The notes beneath the pieces were generated by a model that was given only the letters and a program-made list of their open reading frames with translations, did not search any database and was not told the origin of the DNA. 64,000 nt of DNA from NCBI RefSeq assembly GCF_030272615.1, contig NC_081412.1, forward strand, positions 106,588,296 through 106,652,295, given 5' to 3'. Below, one piece after another: positions 54,625 through 64,000 of this stretch (position 1 is the stretch's first letter; each line of letters begins with the position of its first letter). The stretch is from Cryptomeria japonica. Lineage: Eukaryota > Streptophyta > Pinopsida > Cupressales > Cupressaceae. The translations under genes were made by a program, and so were the position numbers.

Positions 54625-56372
54625 TGTAGTCACATAAATCTGTCCACTTAATTAAATGAATATTTAGTGTTTATTTGATTATTTAACCATCAATCAATAA
54701 ATATTTAATTAATTCATCTTAACCCTCTTCTTCTATTAATTAAATAAATTATTCAATTTATTTGATTTAATTCACTTAACCAAATTTAGACCATTAATTA
54801 AATAAATAAATCATATTTGTTTAATTAAATCTTCTCTCACATTTAAATAAATTAATATTTATTTAAATCCCCCAAAATCCCATCTCTCATATTAAATAAA
54901 TTAACATTTACATTTATTTAAATCACCTTTATCCTCCACCCATTTGTATTTTCCTAGAAATGCAAGTTGCACAACTATTTTAAATAAATAAATCATTTAT
55001 TTAAAATCCTATTTATCCTCACCCACTTGAAACCTTTAATGGTTTCCTTTAAAGTCTTCAAACTTAATGGCTTCCTTCTAGAGTTTTCTCAAACCTTTAA
55101 TGGTTTCCCTTAAAGTCTTCAAACTTAATGGCTTCCTTCTAGAGTCTTCTTAAGCCTTTAAAGGTTTCCCTTAAAGTCTTCAAGCATTTAATGCTTTATC
55201 TTCTTTTTTCTCATGTAAATAAATTAAGATTTATTTAAATAAAATCCAAAATTCACATTCACATTTAAATAAATTAATATTTATTTAAATATCTATCCAA
55301 ATGCAAATTACACCATTTAATTGAAATAAATGATTTTACTTCAATTGAAAATCCCAAAATTCCTCCCACTTGCATTCTCCTACAAAATCCACTTGCATCC
55401 CTAAATCCCTTCTAGATTTTTCTAACTCCTTCTAATTAGCCTAATCCTATCCTAATCATTGTCACATTCCTAAATAAAAGGAAGTCACTTCTCAAAAACC
55501 TCCAAAGTCTTCAATAACCACTAAAGGCTTTATGTCTTCAAATGGTTAACCTCTAAAGTCTTCCAAACCATTAAAGGCTCTTACATAACCATTTATGGTT
55601 AACTCGCCTTTTACCTTTGGTTAGAGACTTTCCTCTAACTTAACCATCCTTTTGACTCATGGGTCTCTTCAAAGCATTTATTTATTTGACTAAGGTAACC
55701 ATTTAACCCTTGCACATTCATTTATCCCTTGGATAAAAGGAATATCCATTAACCTAACCCTAACCCAACCCCCTAGGGAAACCATCATGTCCCCTCAAGC
55801 ATTTAATGTTCCTTATCTCTCCTCTCAAGCCTCCTCATGGTGACACTTGTCGACATGGGATTGGGTTGAAAGTCTCACATGGATTGAATATCTTTCAATC
55901 CTAACCCTTGTTAAGATTTCTCAATCTTAACCCTTCATGTCCCCATTTCTTCTATAAATAGAACCCTTCTCCTCAAGAAAAGAAGGAAGCATTAGAGTAT
56001 TGTTGTTATACTAGTATTAGCATAGAGATTTTTCATAGCATCACTATCTACACTTGCAAAGCATTTGGTTATCATATTCAACCATCTTGAATCTCCATAT
56101 GGCATCCATGGCTAGTGCTAAAAGTTGAGAGCTACACTCATGTGGAACTTGGAGAGGAGAGGAACAAGGGAGGAGCAACTATGAGTATCTTGATTAGCAT
56201 TTGGAGGAGTATAGTTTATCTATTCTATGTTTGTATGCTTTCTATTTCATGCTTAATATCTCTCTTGATATGTCTGTTTAGGACAATCTTTTGTTGCTAA
56301 CACTAACGTTTGTTTCTTGTGCTCTTGTGTGTGTTGCCATCAAACAAATTTTCTAATCATTTTTGCAAAGCA
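54625..56372 (+). repeat. Ret9 5' LTR
   Basis: About 1.75 kb, TGTAGTCACATAAATC...TTGCAAAGCA. It contains 2.7 copies of a ~60-bp repeat at 55030-55200 (AAACCTTTAATGGTTTCC...) and a TATA box (TATAAATA) at 55953. The second LTR is outside the window, so the 3' boundary is set by the primer site. Confidence 0.8.
55953..55960 (+). promoter_or_regulatory. TATA box in Ret9 5' LTR
   Basis: TATAAATA followed by GAACCC, about 420 bp before the LTR end. Confidence 0.55.
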
Positions 56373-56377
56373 TCATT

Positions 56378-56393
56378 TGGTGAACCCGACGTG
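56378..56393 (+). other. Ret9 primer binding site
   Basis: TGGTGAACCCGACGTG, identical to that of Ret3. Confidence 0.85.
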
Positions 56394-59205
56394 AAAGAAT
56401 AGAATTTTGCTTTTAAATTAGCTTTATTTCTTTCTTTTTTTGAATAAGCCTTTTTAGTTAGTTGTTTAGAATGTTTTTTGTTTTTGTTTTTTTTTGTTTT
56501 TTTTATTTTTTTTTTTAATTAAATGGTTTCTTTTTTAGAATAGACTTTTAAATTAGTTGTTTAAATTTTATTTATTTTTAATTAGTCTTTTAGAATAGAT
56601 TTTTTTTAAAGTTTCTTAAAATAGTTTTTATTTAAAATTAGATTTTTTTTTTAAGTAGTCTTTAAATTAAGATTTTTCTAAATTAGTCTTTCATTTAGTT
56701 CTAATTTAGATTTTAAATTAGTTTTTAATTTAGTTTTCGATTAGATTTAAATTAGTTTATTAATTTAGATCTAATTTGTTTGTTAGTGTGATTTGTGTTA
56801 ATGTGATTCATTTAATTTTGGGTTTACATCTTGTGCAAGACATAAGGAGTGTCTTTCTAACATATTGTTGCAGCTGTTGAAAGTGTCAAATTTGCAACTT
56901 TTTCCTTAACATGTTCTAATTGGAAAAATTGATCAATCCTAAGATAGTCATTCACATTGTCTTCATTTTGCTATCTTGGTCCAAAAATAAACACACACAT
57001 TGCTATCTTGGATTAAAATGAACTATCATTTTTGCAATCTTGGCTAAAATAAACATTCACATCTTGCAATATGGGCTAAAAAGAACGATCAACTTGTTAT
57101 TTTTTTGAGTTTAACAAGAACAATCACATTGCTATCTTGGATTAAAACAAACTATCATTTTTGTAATCTTGGCTAAAATGAACATTCACATCTTGCAATA
57201 TGGGATAAAAAGAACGATCAACTTGTTATTTTTCGAGTTTAAAAAGAACAATCATTTTGAAATCTTGGATAAAACGAACACTTGATTTTTCTATCTTGGC
57301 TAAAAAGAACACCATGGTTGTTGGAGCAACATCTCCAAGTAGAAAATAGATCACATTGCGATGATAAGTTAAAAAGAACAAGTGTCTTTTGTGTTTGGCA
57401 CACTTGTGCAAAAAGTTTGTCGAGTGGTCCTACTTCTAACACACACTATCCTCTCCCTTGGCTTTCGTGGTCCTAGGTGCAAGAGAAAAGTGTTAGTAAC
57501 ACTCAAAGTTTGTCTTTTTAAGAGAGGCCTGCCAAGAGACACATCACTCTTGGGAACGACCTCATGCAGTAAATCCTTCGAGCCGCTATAAAAATCAGGT
57601 GTGAGTGAAAGTTGTAGCTTTGAGTATAGTTGTTCCCACAGTGTAACTTGCCGAAAGGACAAATGAGCCCCACCACAAGTTACAAGGCTCTTAAGTGAGT
57701 CACTGTAGAATGAACTTATGTCCAAAGACATCAAAAATTACTAAACACCTTTATGTAGTAGCCCACCTATTCTATTGATTGAGGATATTTGTGATAAATT
57801 CAGTGCAAGAGAATACAAGGTTTTTCTCCCAAGATACTCACCATACATATTTCCTTGAGTAGAAACATAGCTTTTTGAAAGGTTACTTGTAGCCTGATAA
57901 AAGTGGTGACTCCCCCATCATAGGGATCATCTATTTGTTATGCTCATGCAAGACTTAGTATATAACATCCTTACCTACCACGGTGAGATTCATAAGGTAT
58001 GTAGTACCAAAGTTGAAGAAATATCAAGATGTGGGCTGAAATTATCACAACTGGCCATTTGACCTTAGGGATAAAGAGTGTTTGAAGTGTTTTTTGTTTT
58101 GAGTCAAGATCAGTGCAAATTGAGCCGACTTCAGGCTTTGGAAACACCTAAAATACATTTGTAAGAAAAGGGTCATAAAAAGTCCAAGGATTGGGTTGAT
58201 CTAGACCCACACCTATTTGTGCCTTTTGAGGCAACATTCTTGTGTTTGAGTGCTTTCTTTGTTTTCTTGTCAAAGAAGAATCAAAAGAAAAATCAGTTCC
58301 AAAAACAAGTATTCATCCAACATAAACATTTTTAAAATACCAACAAAAGATCAAAAAAAAACAAAGAGCAATAGCAAAAGTATCAAACTATATGACCATT
58401 CTTCACATCTTAAGAAAGAAGAATCTTCATCAACATATCAACTTGAAGAAAAGACCATTGAGCTCAAAGGATTTCATCAAAAGAAGGAAATTCTTCTATC
58501 TTAATAGACAAATCTTTGTCACTCATAGAGCTTTCTTATGTCACATGCATCTATATCTTCAAGGAAAATCAAATGAATTTGATCAAGAGTCTCTAAACCA
58601 CAGAGCTTTTACTCAATATAGAGCTTTGAGTTATCAAAAGAACAAAGGAAGCAAAATCAATCCTGACTTCTTTCCAGATATTTGCATCACATATAACATA
58701 GCTCAGGAAGAACCACCAACTCCCGAAAGAGAAGAAGGAGAATATGTCCCATATGTGACACAGTTTTTATTGAAGTACATTTCAATCCATTTCCCACATT
58801 CACACATCATCAATCCAGTCCAATTCTCAAAACATAAAGAGGTTTTTGTCCTAAGTTCTCTTTAGATATTGCTTGAATCAAACACAATACATCACTTTTG
58901 GAGTGTCTCTACATCTAGGATAAACTCATCCTAAGAGGCATTTCTACACAGGTTAAAACTAGTCTATGAGTGCATCCTCTCATTACTAGGTAGTTGAGTT
59001 TGTAACACATCTCAGATCTCTCTAAACCTTATCACGTCAAACATTGCCAATCAAACACAACAATAAATTCAAGAAAGAACTTTGGTAACATTTACCTTTA
59101 GTGCTAGAGATCCGTATGCAAAAAACTTCACCAAACATCAATCTTTAATTACATCACCAACTCATCATCATTTTCATCAAACTTCAACAAAAACTTGTAA
59201 ACAAA
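56394..59205 (+). other. Ret9 leader with tandem repeats and a possible upstream ORF
   Basis: T-rich block (56400-56760), then about 2.7 copies of a ~128-bp repeat at 56990-57330 (TGCTATCTTGGATTAAAA at 57001 and 57130, a diverged third near 57258). An open frame at 58392-58865 (157 codons, basic start, then QEEPPTPEREEGEYVPYVTQ) has no recognisable domain. Ogre/Tat elements often have an extra ORF before gag, so it might be such an ORF. The evidence is only its position. Confidence 0.5.
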
Positions 59206-60786
59206 ATGGCTCAAACCAGATCAAGGTCTACACAACAAGAAATTGAGGAAGAAGAGGAAAATATCAATGAATTCCAAGAAGCTCTTGGAGGAAATCCAAA
59301 TGATGAAAATCCAAGTACTCCTACTCCTACGGCAATAGAAAGGGCACAACACAGCCCTCTCTTTAATAGACTTTTTGATGAAATACTCAGGAGCAATGTT
59401 GATGCTCACTTTTTAAGACTCGCTCAAGAGGGAGCCAAACTACCCTCTGACTTTGATGTTGCACAACTAAGGCAAGCATCAGAATGACAAAGTTGTAATG
59501 AGGATGAAAGAGGTTAAGATCACATCAGGAACAACCTTCATCAAGGTAATCCCCCACCTCCTCCTCCTCCAAATGAAATAGACATGTTGTGGCAACAAGT
59601 TGAGAATCTCGCCCAACAACTTCATAGTGGTGTGAAAACTAATCAGTTTTCACTTAATGACATTTGTCCCTATCCCTTTGATAGGAATCTTCATATGCCA
59701 CCTTTTCCATGAGGGTTTGAAACACCCAAGTTTGAAAAGTATCAAGGAAAAGGAGATCCTCGCAATCATGTCAGAGAATTCCACTTAGCTTGCCTCGAAG
59801 TGGCATACGAGGATACATACCTAATGTGATTTTTTCCCCAAAGCTTGGGAGGAACAACCACGTCATGGTTTTCTCATTTACCAGGTGGCATTAGAACATT
59901 TGAAGAACTCATCTAGAAATTCCTGGCACATTACTCACACAACATTGAACGGGATATCACCATGGTTGATCTATGTAACACAAAATAAAAACCAGGAGAA
60001 CTATTTCCAGTCTTTCTGCAACGATGGTGTCAAATGTCTAGCAGACGTTCTCTCCAGTTACCTGAATAAGAACTAGTGGAAATATTTATTTCTAACTTAA
60101 ATGACGAAATGGAATTTCACCTAGACGTAAAAGACACAAACTCTTTCAATGACATGATCAACAAAGGTTTAAAATGTGAGTGAGCTCTCATCAAAAAAGG
60201 GTTTATCAAGATATACAATGAGCCAAAGGATGGCCCTCACCCACGCTTCAATAGTGATAAGCTTAATTTCTGGAACAAAAACAAAAACGTCGTCAATGAC
60301 GGGGTTGTGGATGCAAGGACCATCAAAAGTGCACAACCTGTGGTCCGATTTGTCAAACAAAACCCCCCACCCAAGAATAACATAGTTGCTCCTCCAAATC
60401 AAGGACGCAATATATCTAAAGAGGAACCTAGACAGCATCAGCAAAATTTTAAACCAAAATGAACATACACTCCCTTAGGGGAACCTAATGAAACGGTGTT
60501 ACGTCAGTTGGCTTCTCAAAATCTGGTGACCTTACCCAAAACATCAAATTCCGAACCTCAGGTCAAACTTTCATGGTGGAGGGATACTAAACATTGCGAT
60601 TTCCATCAAGGGAAAGGGCATAAGACAAGCAATTGTCACATATTGAAAGATCTTATTCAAGATCTTATTGACCGAGGCGAGATTGAAATAGAAGGACACG
60701 ACCCAAAAACAACAAACAATGATCATCTCATGTTTAAAAATCCACTTCCATCACAAGATCAAAGGGGTCCTTCCACTTCAGGGTGA
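59206..60786 (+). pseudogene. Ret9 gag
   Basis: Start ATG at 59206 (MAQTRSRSTQQEIEEEEENI). After stops at 59485 and 59512 the same frame has PPPPPPPNEIDMLWQQVENL. The retrotransposon Gag domain follows (KYQGKGDPRNHVREFHLACL, FFPQSLGGTTTSWFSHLPGG), then stops in several places where a Trp would fit. The zinc knuckle at 60595-60636 reads C-D-F-H-X4-H-X4-C, with His in the second Cys position, followed by HILKDLIQDLIDRGEIEIEG. That His form is common in Tat-group Gag. Role: RNA packaging. Decayed. Confidence 0.87.
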
Positions 60787-61848
60787 AACACAGATACCAC
60801 TGATTATACATGAGCCGCCTATAATTACACTGTGAATCACCTATATGATGCTAGTGAACAAATTGCAACTATTACCATCAAAAATCCCAATTCCAACTGC
60901 AACTTTGTTACACGTCGCGGCAAGATTACCATAAAATCAACTCCATAAGGCACCACATCTATCCCAAAGCAGTATAACCTTGTGGACCAATTAGATAAAA
61001 TTCCCACACTGATATCTATCTTAGAGCTATTGCGCCTATCTTTGTCTCATAGAACAATCTTGGATTAAGCTCTCCAAGAGGCGTCATTCCCTGCAAACTT
61101 AAATACAGATCAGTTTCAAGCCATGGTTGGAAATCTAAGGTCATCATCTTGTCTCACTTTCTCTAAAAGTGACAACACATCCTTCCAGCAACCTCATAAT
61201 GCCTCACTCCACATTGAAGGGTTTATTAACCAACATAGGATCAAGTGAGTCTTGATTGACAATGGAGCAGGCCTGAATATTTGTACACTACAATTGGTCA
61301 CAGCATTGGGATATGCAATTGAATCAGTGGATTCCCATAAGAAGATAAAAATCAAAGCCTATGATGATGCAGAGTGTTCATCCAAAGGAGCAGTTGTGCT
61401 ACCAATCCGAGTAGGCCCAGTGGTGAAGCACATCATATGTCAAGTTCTGGACCTTCCTCTGCCATATAATTTATTATTAGGAAGACCTTGGATACATGCC
61501 ATGCAAGTCGTTCCATCCACCTACCATCAATGTATCAAGTTCCCTCATAACGGTGTGGAAATTACAATCCTGGGAGATGCAAATCCTTTTGCATATTGTC
61601 ACAATACAAGTCATCAACCAGAGATTACCATTCCCAAGAACAGAGAAGCCATCTCATCAACATTGTATATAAGTCCAACCTCTCTTTCCAGTTCAAACAC
61701 CATTATACCCAAGCAAGAGAAGCTCAAGATGAAAATGGCAGAGGAAGGTTCAGGGAGTACAATCTTAGCCAACTCTTTTGTGTTGGACAAATGCCTACTT
61801 CTCCTAGAACTCATGGTAAACCTCAATAGCTACTTCAAGCACCACTAG
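60787..61848 (+). pseudogene. Ret9 protease
   Basis: In frame with gag. YNLVDQLDKIPTLISILELL is the conserved helix that also precedes the Ret3 protease. A TGA sits directly before VLIDNGAGLNICTLQLV, the active-site region with D-N-G at 61258-61266. GAVVLPIRVGPVVKHIICQV and LPYNLLLGRPWIHAMQVVPS complete the retropepsin-like fold. The family cleaves its own polyprotein. Stops near 60784, 60812, 60946, 61066 and 61246 inactivate it. Confidence 0.87.
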
Positions 61849-61865
61849 TCAAACCAGCATGTACT

Positions 61866-62066
61866 TTGACGTCATTCATCCTAGGAAAGAGTCAAGAAGA
61901 AGAAACCAGAGATGAGGACTTAGTAGAATGGATCTATAAAGATCCTATCACCACAAACATCCCACAAGCTAAGCTTCCCACATATCAATATCAAAAAGGC
62001 CTTCTCATTATGCAAAGAATGGGTTACGATGGTCAGAGTGCTTTAGGACCTTGCAAGCAAGGATGA
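61866..62066 (+). pseudogene. Ret9 G-patch-like segment
   Basis: 66 open codons in a new frame ending LLIMQRMGYDGQSALGPCKQ G. The MGYDGQSALG core, then a K-Q-G motif, matches the glycine pattern of G-patch domains. It lies after the protease, as in Ret3. A stop follows immediately, then LKPKDNTRLGYQ-like sequence. Confidence 0.6.
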
Positions 62067-62087
62067 CATGAGCCACTGCAGCCAAAA

Positions 62088-62933
62088 TTGAAGCCTAAAG
62101 ATAACACGAGATTAGGCTATCAAAAGGAGATCCTTCCTAAACTCAAATTCAAAGGGAAACCCAGCAAACCACTATATCAGCCTATTACAAAGAGGTCACC
62201 TTTGGTTATATTAGTAGCACCACGCACCATAACAACTCCCCCATTGAGGCTAAAAATCCTAGCAAACCCATCCACAGCACCAGTCATCCCACCAATCGAA
62301 CTAGCAACCCTATCTGCAGTAGCAATAACATCAATAGCACCCTTAGCAGTAGCAACTTTATCAGAATTCCTAGGAGTATCGACAACACTGACAATTCCAT
62401 CAGAAGCAGTAGATTCAACACTACCAATACTCCCTGTATCGGATTCATTGATCCCCATAATCCTTCCTGCAGCACCGATCATTTCATCTACAATGGTACA
62501 TCAACTGATCACACCTGTAGTTTTTAACTCAAAGGATATCCCAGTGTGGTATAGTAATCAGTTACTCAAAAGTGACTCAGAGACTGACTCACATGAGTGG
62601 GAATTTGATTCTGTACAGCTTAATACTTCAGATGAGGAAGACGCATCACCCCCTCCACCTCACAAAGAAATCCTTGTTTACGGAAAAGCACAGATAAAAA
62701 CCTCTTGGGTTCCTGAATTGGAAACATCTTCCACAGACCCTACGTCACATCCTACACCCTACTCTGACAGGGAAAGTACCATCAACGACCTTCACCACAA
62801 CGTCTTAACCCTCAGTGATACCTATTATGAACTTAACCTGATCGATGAGGTAATGCCTATTAACATCCTGAACTCATTGAATGGAACCAATCTAATCCCC
62901 CATTCCTTGACCACTTCCAAAAGGATGAGGTGA
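62088..62933 (+). pseudogene. Ret9 linker between G-patch and RT
   Basis: 281 open codons. The first half is a low-complexity Ala/Thr/Pro/Ser/Leu string (TLSAVAITSIAPLAVATLSE), possibly from drift of short repeats. The second half is acidic (KSDSETDSHEWEFDSVQLNT, DEEDASPPPPHKE). No enzyme motif. In frame with the G-patch piece, out of frame with RT. Confidence 0.5.
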
Positions 62934-63796
62934 TCATTGACTTCTTGGAATTACGGGATAACATACGAAGTGGGGATCACAAAGTTGGATTCGCCATTGA
63001 ACTTAATAGCACAACCTACTTCGAGGCAAATGCCAAACCTTTCAGCTACAAAAATATAACAATAAAACATGGATCTTCCAGTGAAAACCACATTGTGGTA
63101 CTGTTTGATCCCAAAAAAGTAAAAAGAAAGAGCATATCCAACGGTGAAAACCTCTCTGAGGCACCAGAGGATGAAAGGTTTGACATCCTCCCTTCTACTA
63201 CATAGCAAGAACGGTCAACAATCCTTATTGAAGAGACAAAAGAGTACAACGTGGGGACTCCTGAAACTCCTCACCACATACATCTGGCATCTCTGTTAAT
63301 TCTAGAGGAACAGCCTAAGTTTGTTGAATTCTTTCAGAAGCGCCAGATTAATTTTGCATGGTCATATGCAGATATGTCTAGGATTGATCCTGATTTATTC
63401 ATGCATCACCTCACCGTAGTAGAAGGAGCCAAGTCTGTCAAGCAAAAGCTTCGCAAGATGCATCCCCAGATTGCAGTACTCATCAAAGCAAAACTTAAGA
63501 AACTCCTGGATGTTGGTTTCATTAGACCAATTGATTATGCAGATTGGATCTCCAATATTGTGCCTATTAGCAAACCAAACGGGGGCATTCGTATCTGTAC
63601 TGACTTTAGAGATCTGAACAAGGCATGTCCTAAAGATGACTTCCCCCTACCAAACATCGACATAATAGTGGACCTAACAGCAGGACATGACATGCTTTCT
63701 CTCATGGATGGATTTTTAGGGTACAACCAGATAAAGATCGCACCAGAGGATCAACATAAAATCTGCCTTCACATGTCCATGGGGGACATATTGTGA
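62930..63796 (+). pseudogene. Ret9 reverse transcriptase, N-terminal part
   Basis: Pre-RT sequence (62930-63205), one stop, then FFQKRQINFAWSYADMSRID, LKKLLDVGFIRPIDYADWIS, PISKPNGGIRICTDFRDLNK, KDDFPLPNIDIIVDLTAGHD and LSLMDGFLGYNQIKIAPEDQ. A one-base shift just before the end moves the expected AFTCPWGTY into another frame. The sequence then leaves RT before the YxDD motif, at the junction with an inverted fragment. Confidence 0.9.
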
Positions 63797-64000
63797 TCTT
63801 CAAAAGCCCCTGAATTGGCGAGAAAGGCTAAAATATGGGCATCATCCCGGAAGACTTGGAAATGTTTGATATTGTTAGGCACAGCAGGTGCAGAGATTAA
63901 TTCAACTGAGAACTTCTTTAAAGGGGATTGGCTTATTGGTTCTAATGTACTGCCAGCTACAGCTAGCACATCGGGTATTCTATTTACTTTCCTAGATACC
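63797..64000 (-). pseudogene. Inverted gypsy fragment: end of second RNase H and linker to integrase
   Basis: The minus strand is open across the segment. It reads SRKVNRIPDVLAVAGSTLEP, then SVELISAPAVPNN and IKHFQVFRDDAHILAFL. This matches the consensus of Tat-group polyproteins after the second RNase H (R..N..AD.LA, then ELI/V...P..PDN..H.QVF.DD..I..FL) and the similar place in Ret8 (PRKDNRHDDAMVCVASLV). It points towards Ret9 RT, head to head. It is an internal inversion of Ret9 or a separate insertion. Confidence 0.7.

Larger units (their letters stand above)
54625..63796 (+). mobile_element. Ret9: Tat-type gypsy element, 5' LTR to start of RT
   Basis: 5' LTR, primer site, 2.8-kb leader, gag, protease, G-patch, a long linker and the first part of RT, where the sequence breaks at about 63797. 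It is inserted into the integrase gene of Ret8, and its RT resembles that of Ret8 closely (both have KDDFPLPNID and MDGFLGYNQI). Gag and protease share one frame with many nonsense codons; the G-patch and RT are in other frames. Inactive. Confidence 0.87.

Noticed and set aside
57226-57734. Overlapping ORFs on both strands
   Set aside because: They lie in the Ret9 leader; no domain, and open on both strands.
62177-62482. Minus-strand ORF of 101 codons
   Set aside because: It is the mirror of the low-complexity linker of Ret9.

Overview
The window looks like a piece of a large, repeat-rich land-plant nuclear genome. It is AT-rich, has no recognisable host gene in 64 kb, and consists almost entirely of nested plant LTR retrotransposons plus one plant-type LINE. 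A gymnosperm or another giant plant genome fits, but that is inference; nothing here identifies the species. Nearly all coding sequence is decayed. The long exception is a 1,070-codon ORF at 20298-23510.

Layout, left to right. (1) 1-7629: minus-strand Ty3/gypsy chromovirus (Ret1) with degraded gag-PR-RT-RH-IN-chromodomain, inserted into the 5' LTR of the next element. (2) 7630-13291: plus-strand Ty1/copia-type element (Ret2) with gag and a protease remnant but no integrase or RT, carrying a second, different LTR at 12161-12539. (3) 13292-14520: array of 10-bp palindromic words in an almost unbroken 10-bp register. (4) 14521-18314: AT-rich DNA with a broken retroelement-like ORF containing 13-residue repeats. 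(5) 18320-26450: complete LTR element (Ret3) with GTTAT target duplications; its one intact ORF has a retropepsin-like domain and a G-patch-like domain but no RT or IN.

(6) 26456-37446: 3' part of a gypsy-like element (Ret4) whose LTR is split by a 7.5-kb minus-strand LINE (28653-36186) with an 11-bp target duplication. (7) 37447-40780: gypsy RH-end/integrase remnant (Ret5) followed by a truncated LTR related to those of Ret3. (8) 41052-43673: Ret6, a Ret4-family element with only 453 bp between its LTRs. (9) 43674-51671: Ret7, a complete LTR element with TTTTA duplications, a coiled-coil/multi-zinc-knuckle gag and, in place of pol, a large ORF2 of unknown function. (10) 51677-52619: inverted Ret4-family LTR. 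(11) 52620-54619: gypsy pol remnant with two RNase H domains (Ret8). (12) 54625-63796: Ret9, related to Ret8, with LTR, long leader, gag, protease, G-patch, linker and the start of RT. (13) 63797-64000: inverted gypsy fragment from the RNase H-integrase linker.

How the parts relate: Ret2, Ret3 and Ret7 keep LTRs and priming sites but lack polymerase and integrase, so they look non-autonomous and would have depended on enzymes from relatives. The Ret3-like LTR beside the Ret5 integrase, and the protease/G-patch arrangement shared by Ret3 and Ret9, suggest which lineage. The items most worth a second look are the 10-bp-register palindromic array, Ret7 with its ORF2 and GTCGGT motifs, and the protease/G-patch-only Ret3.
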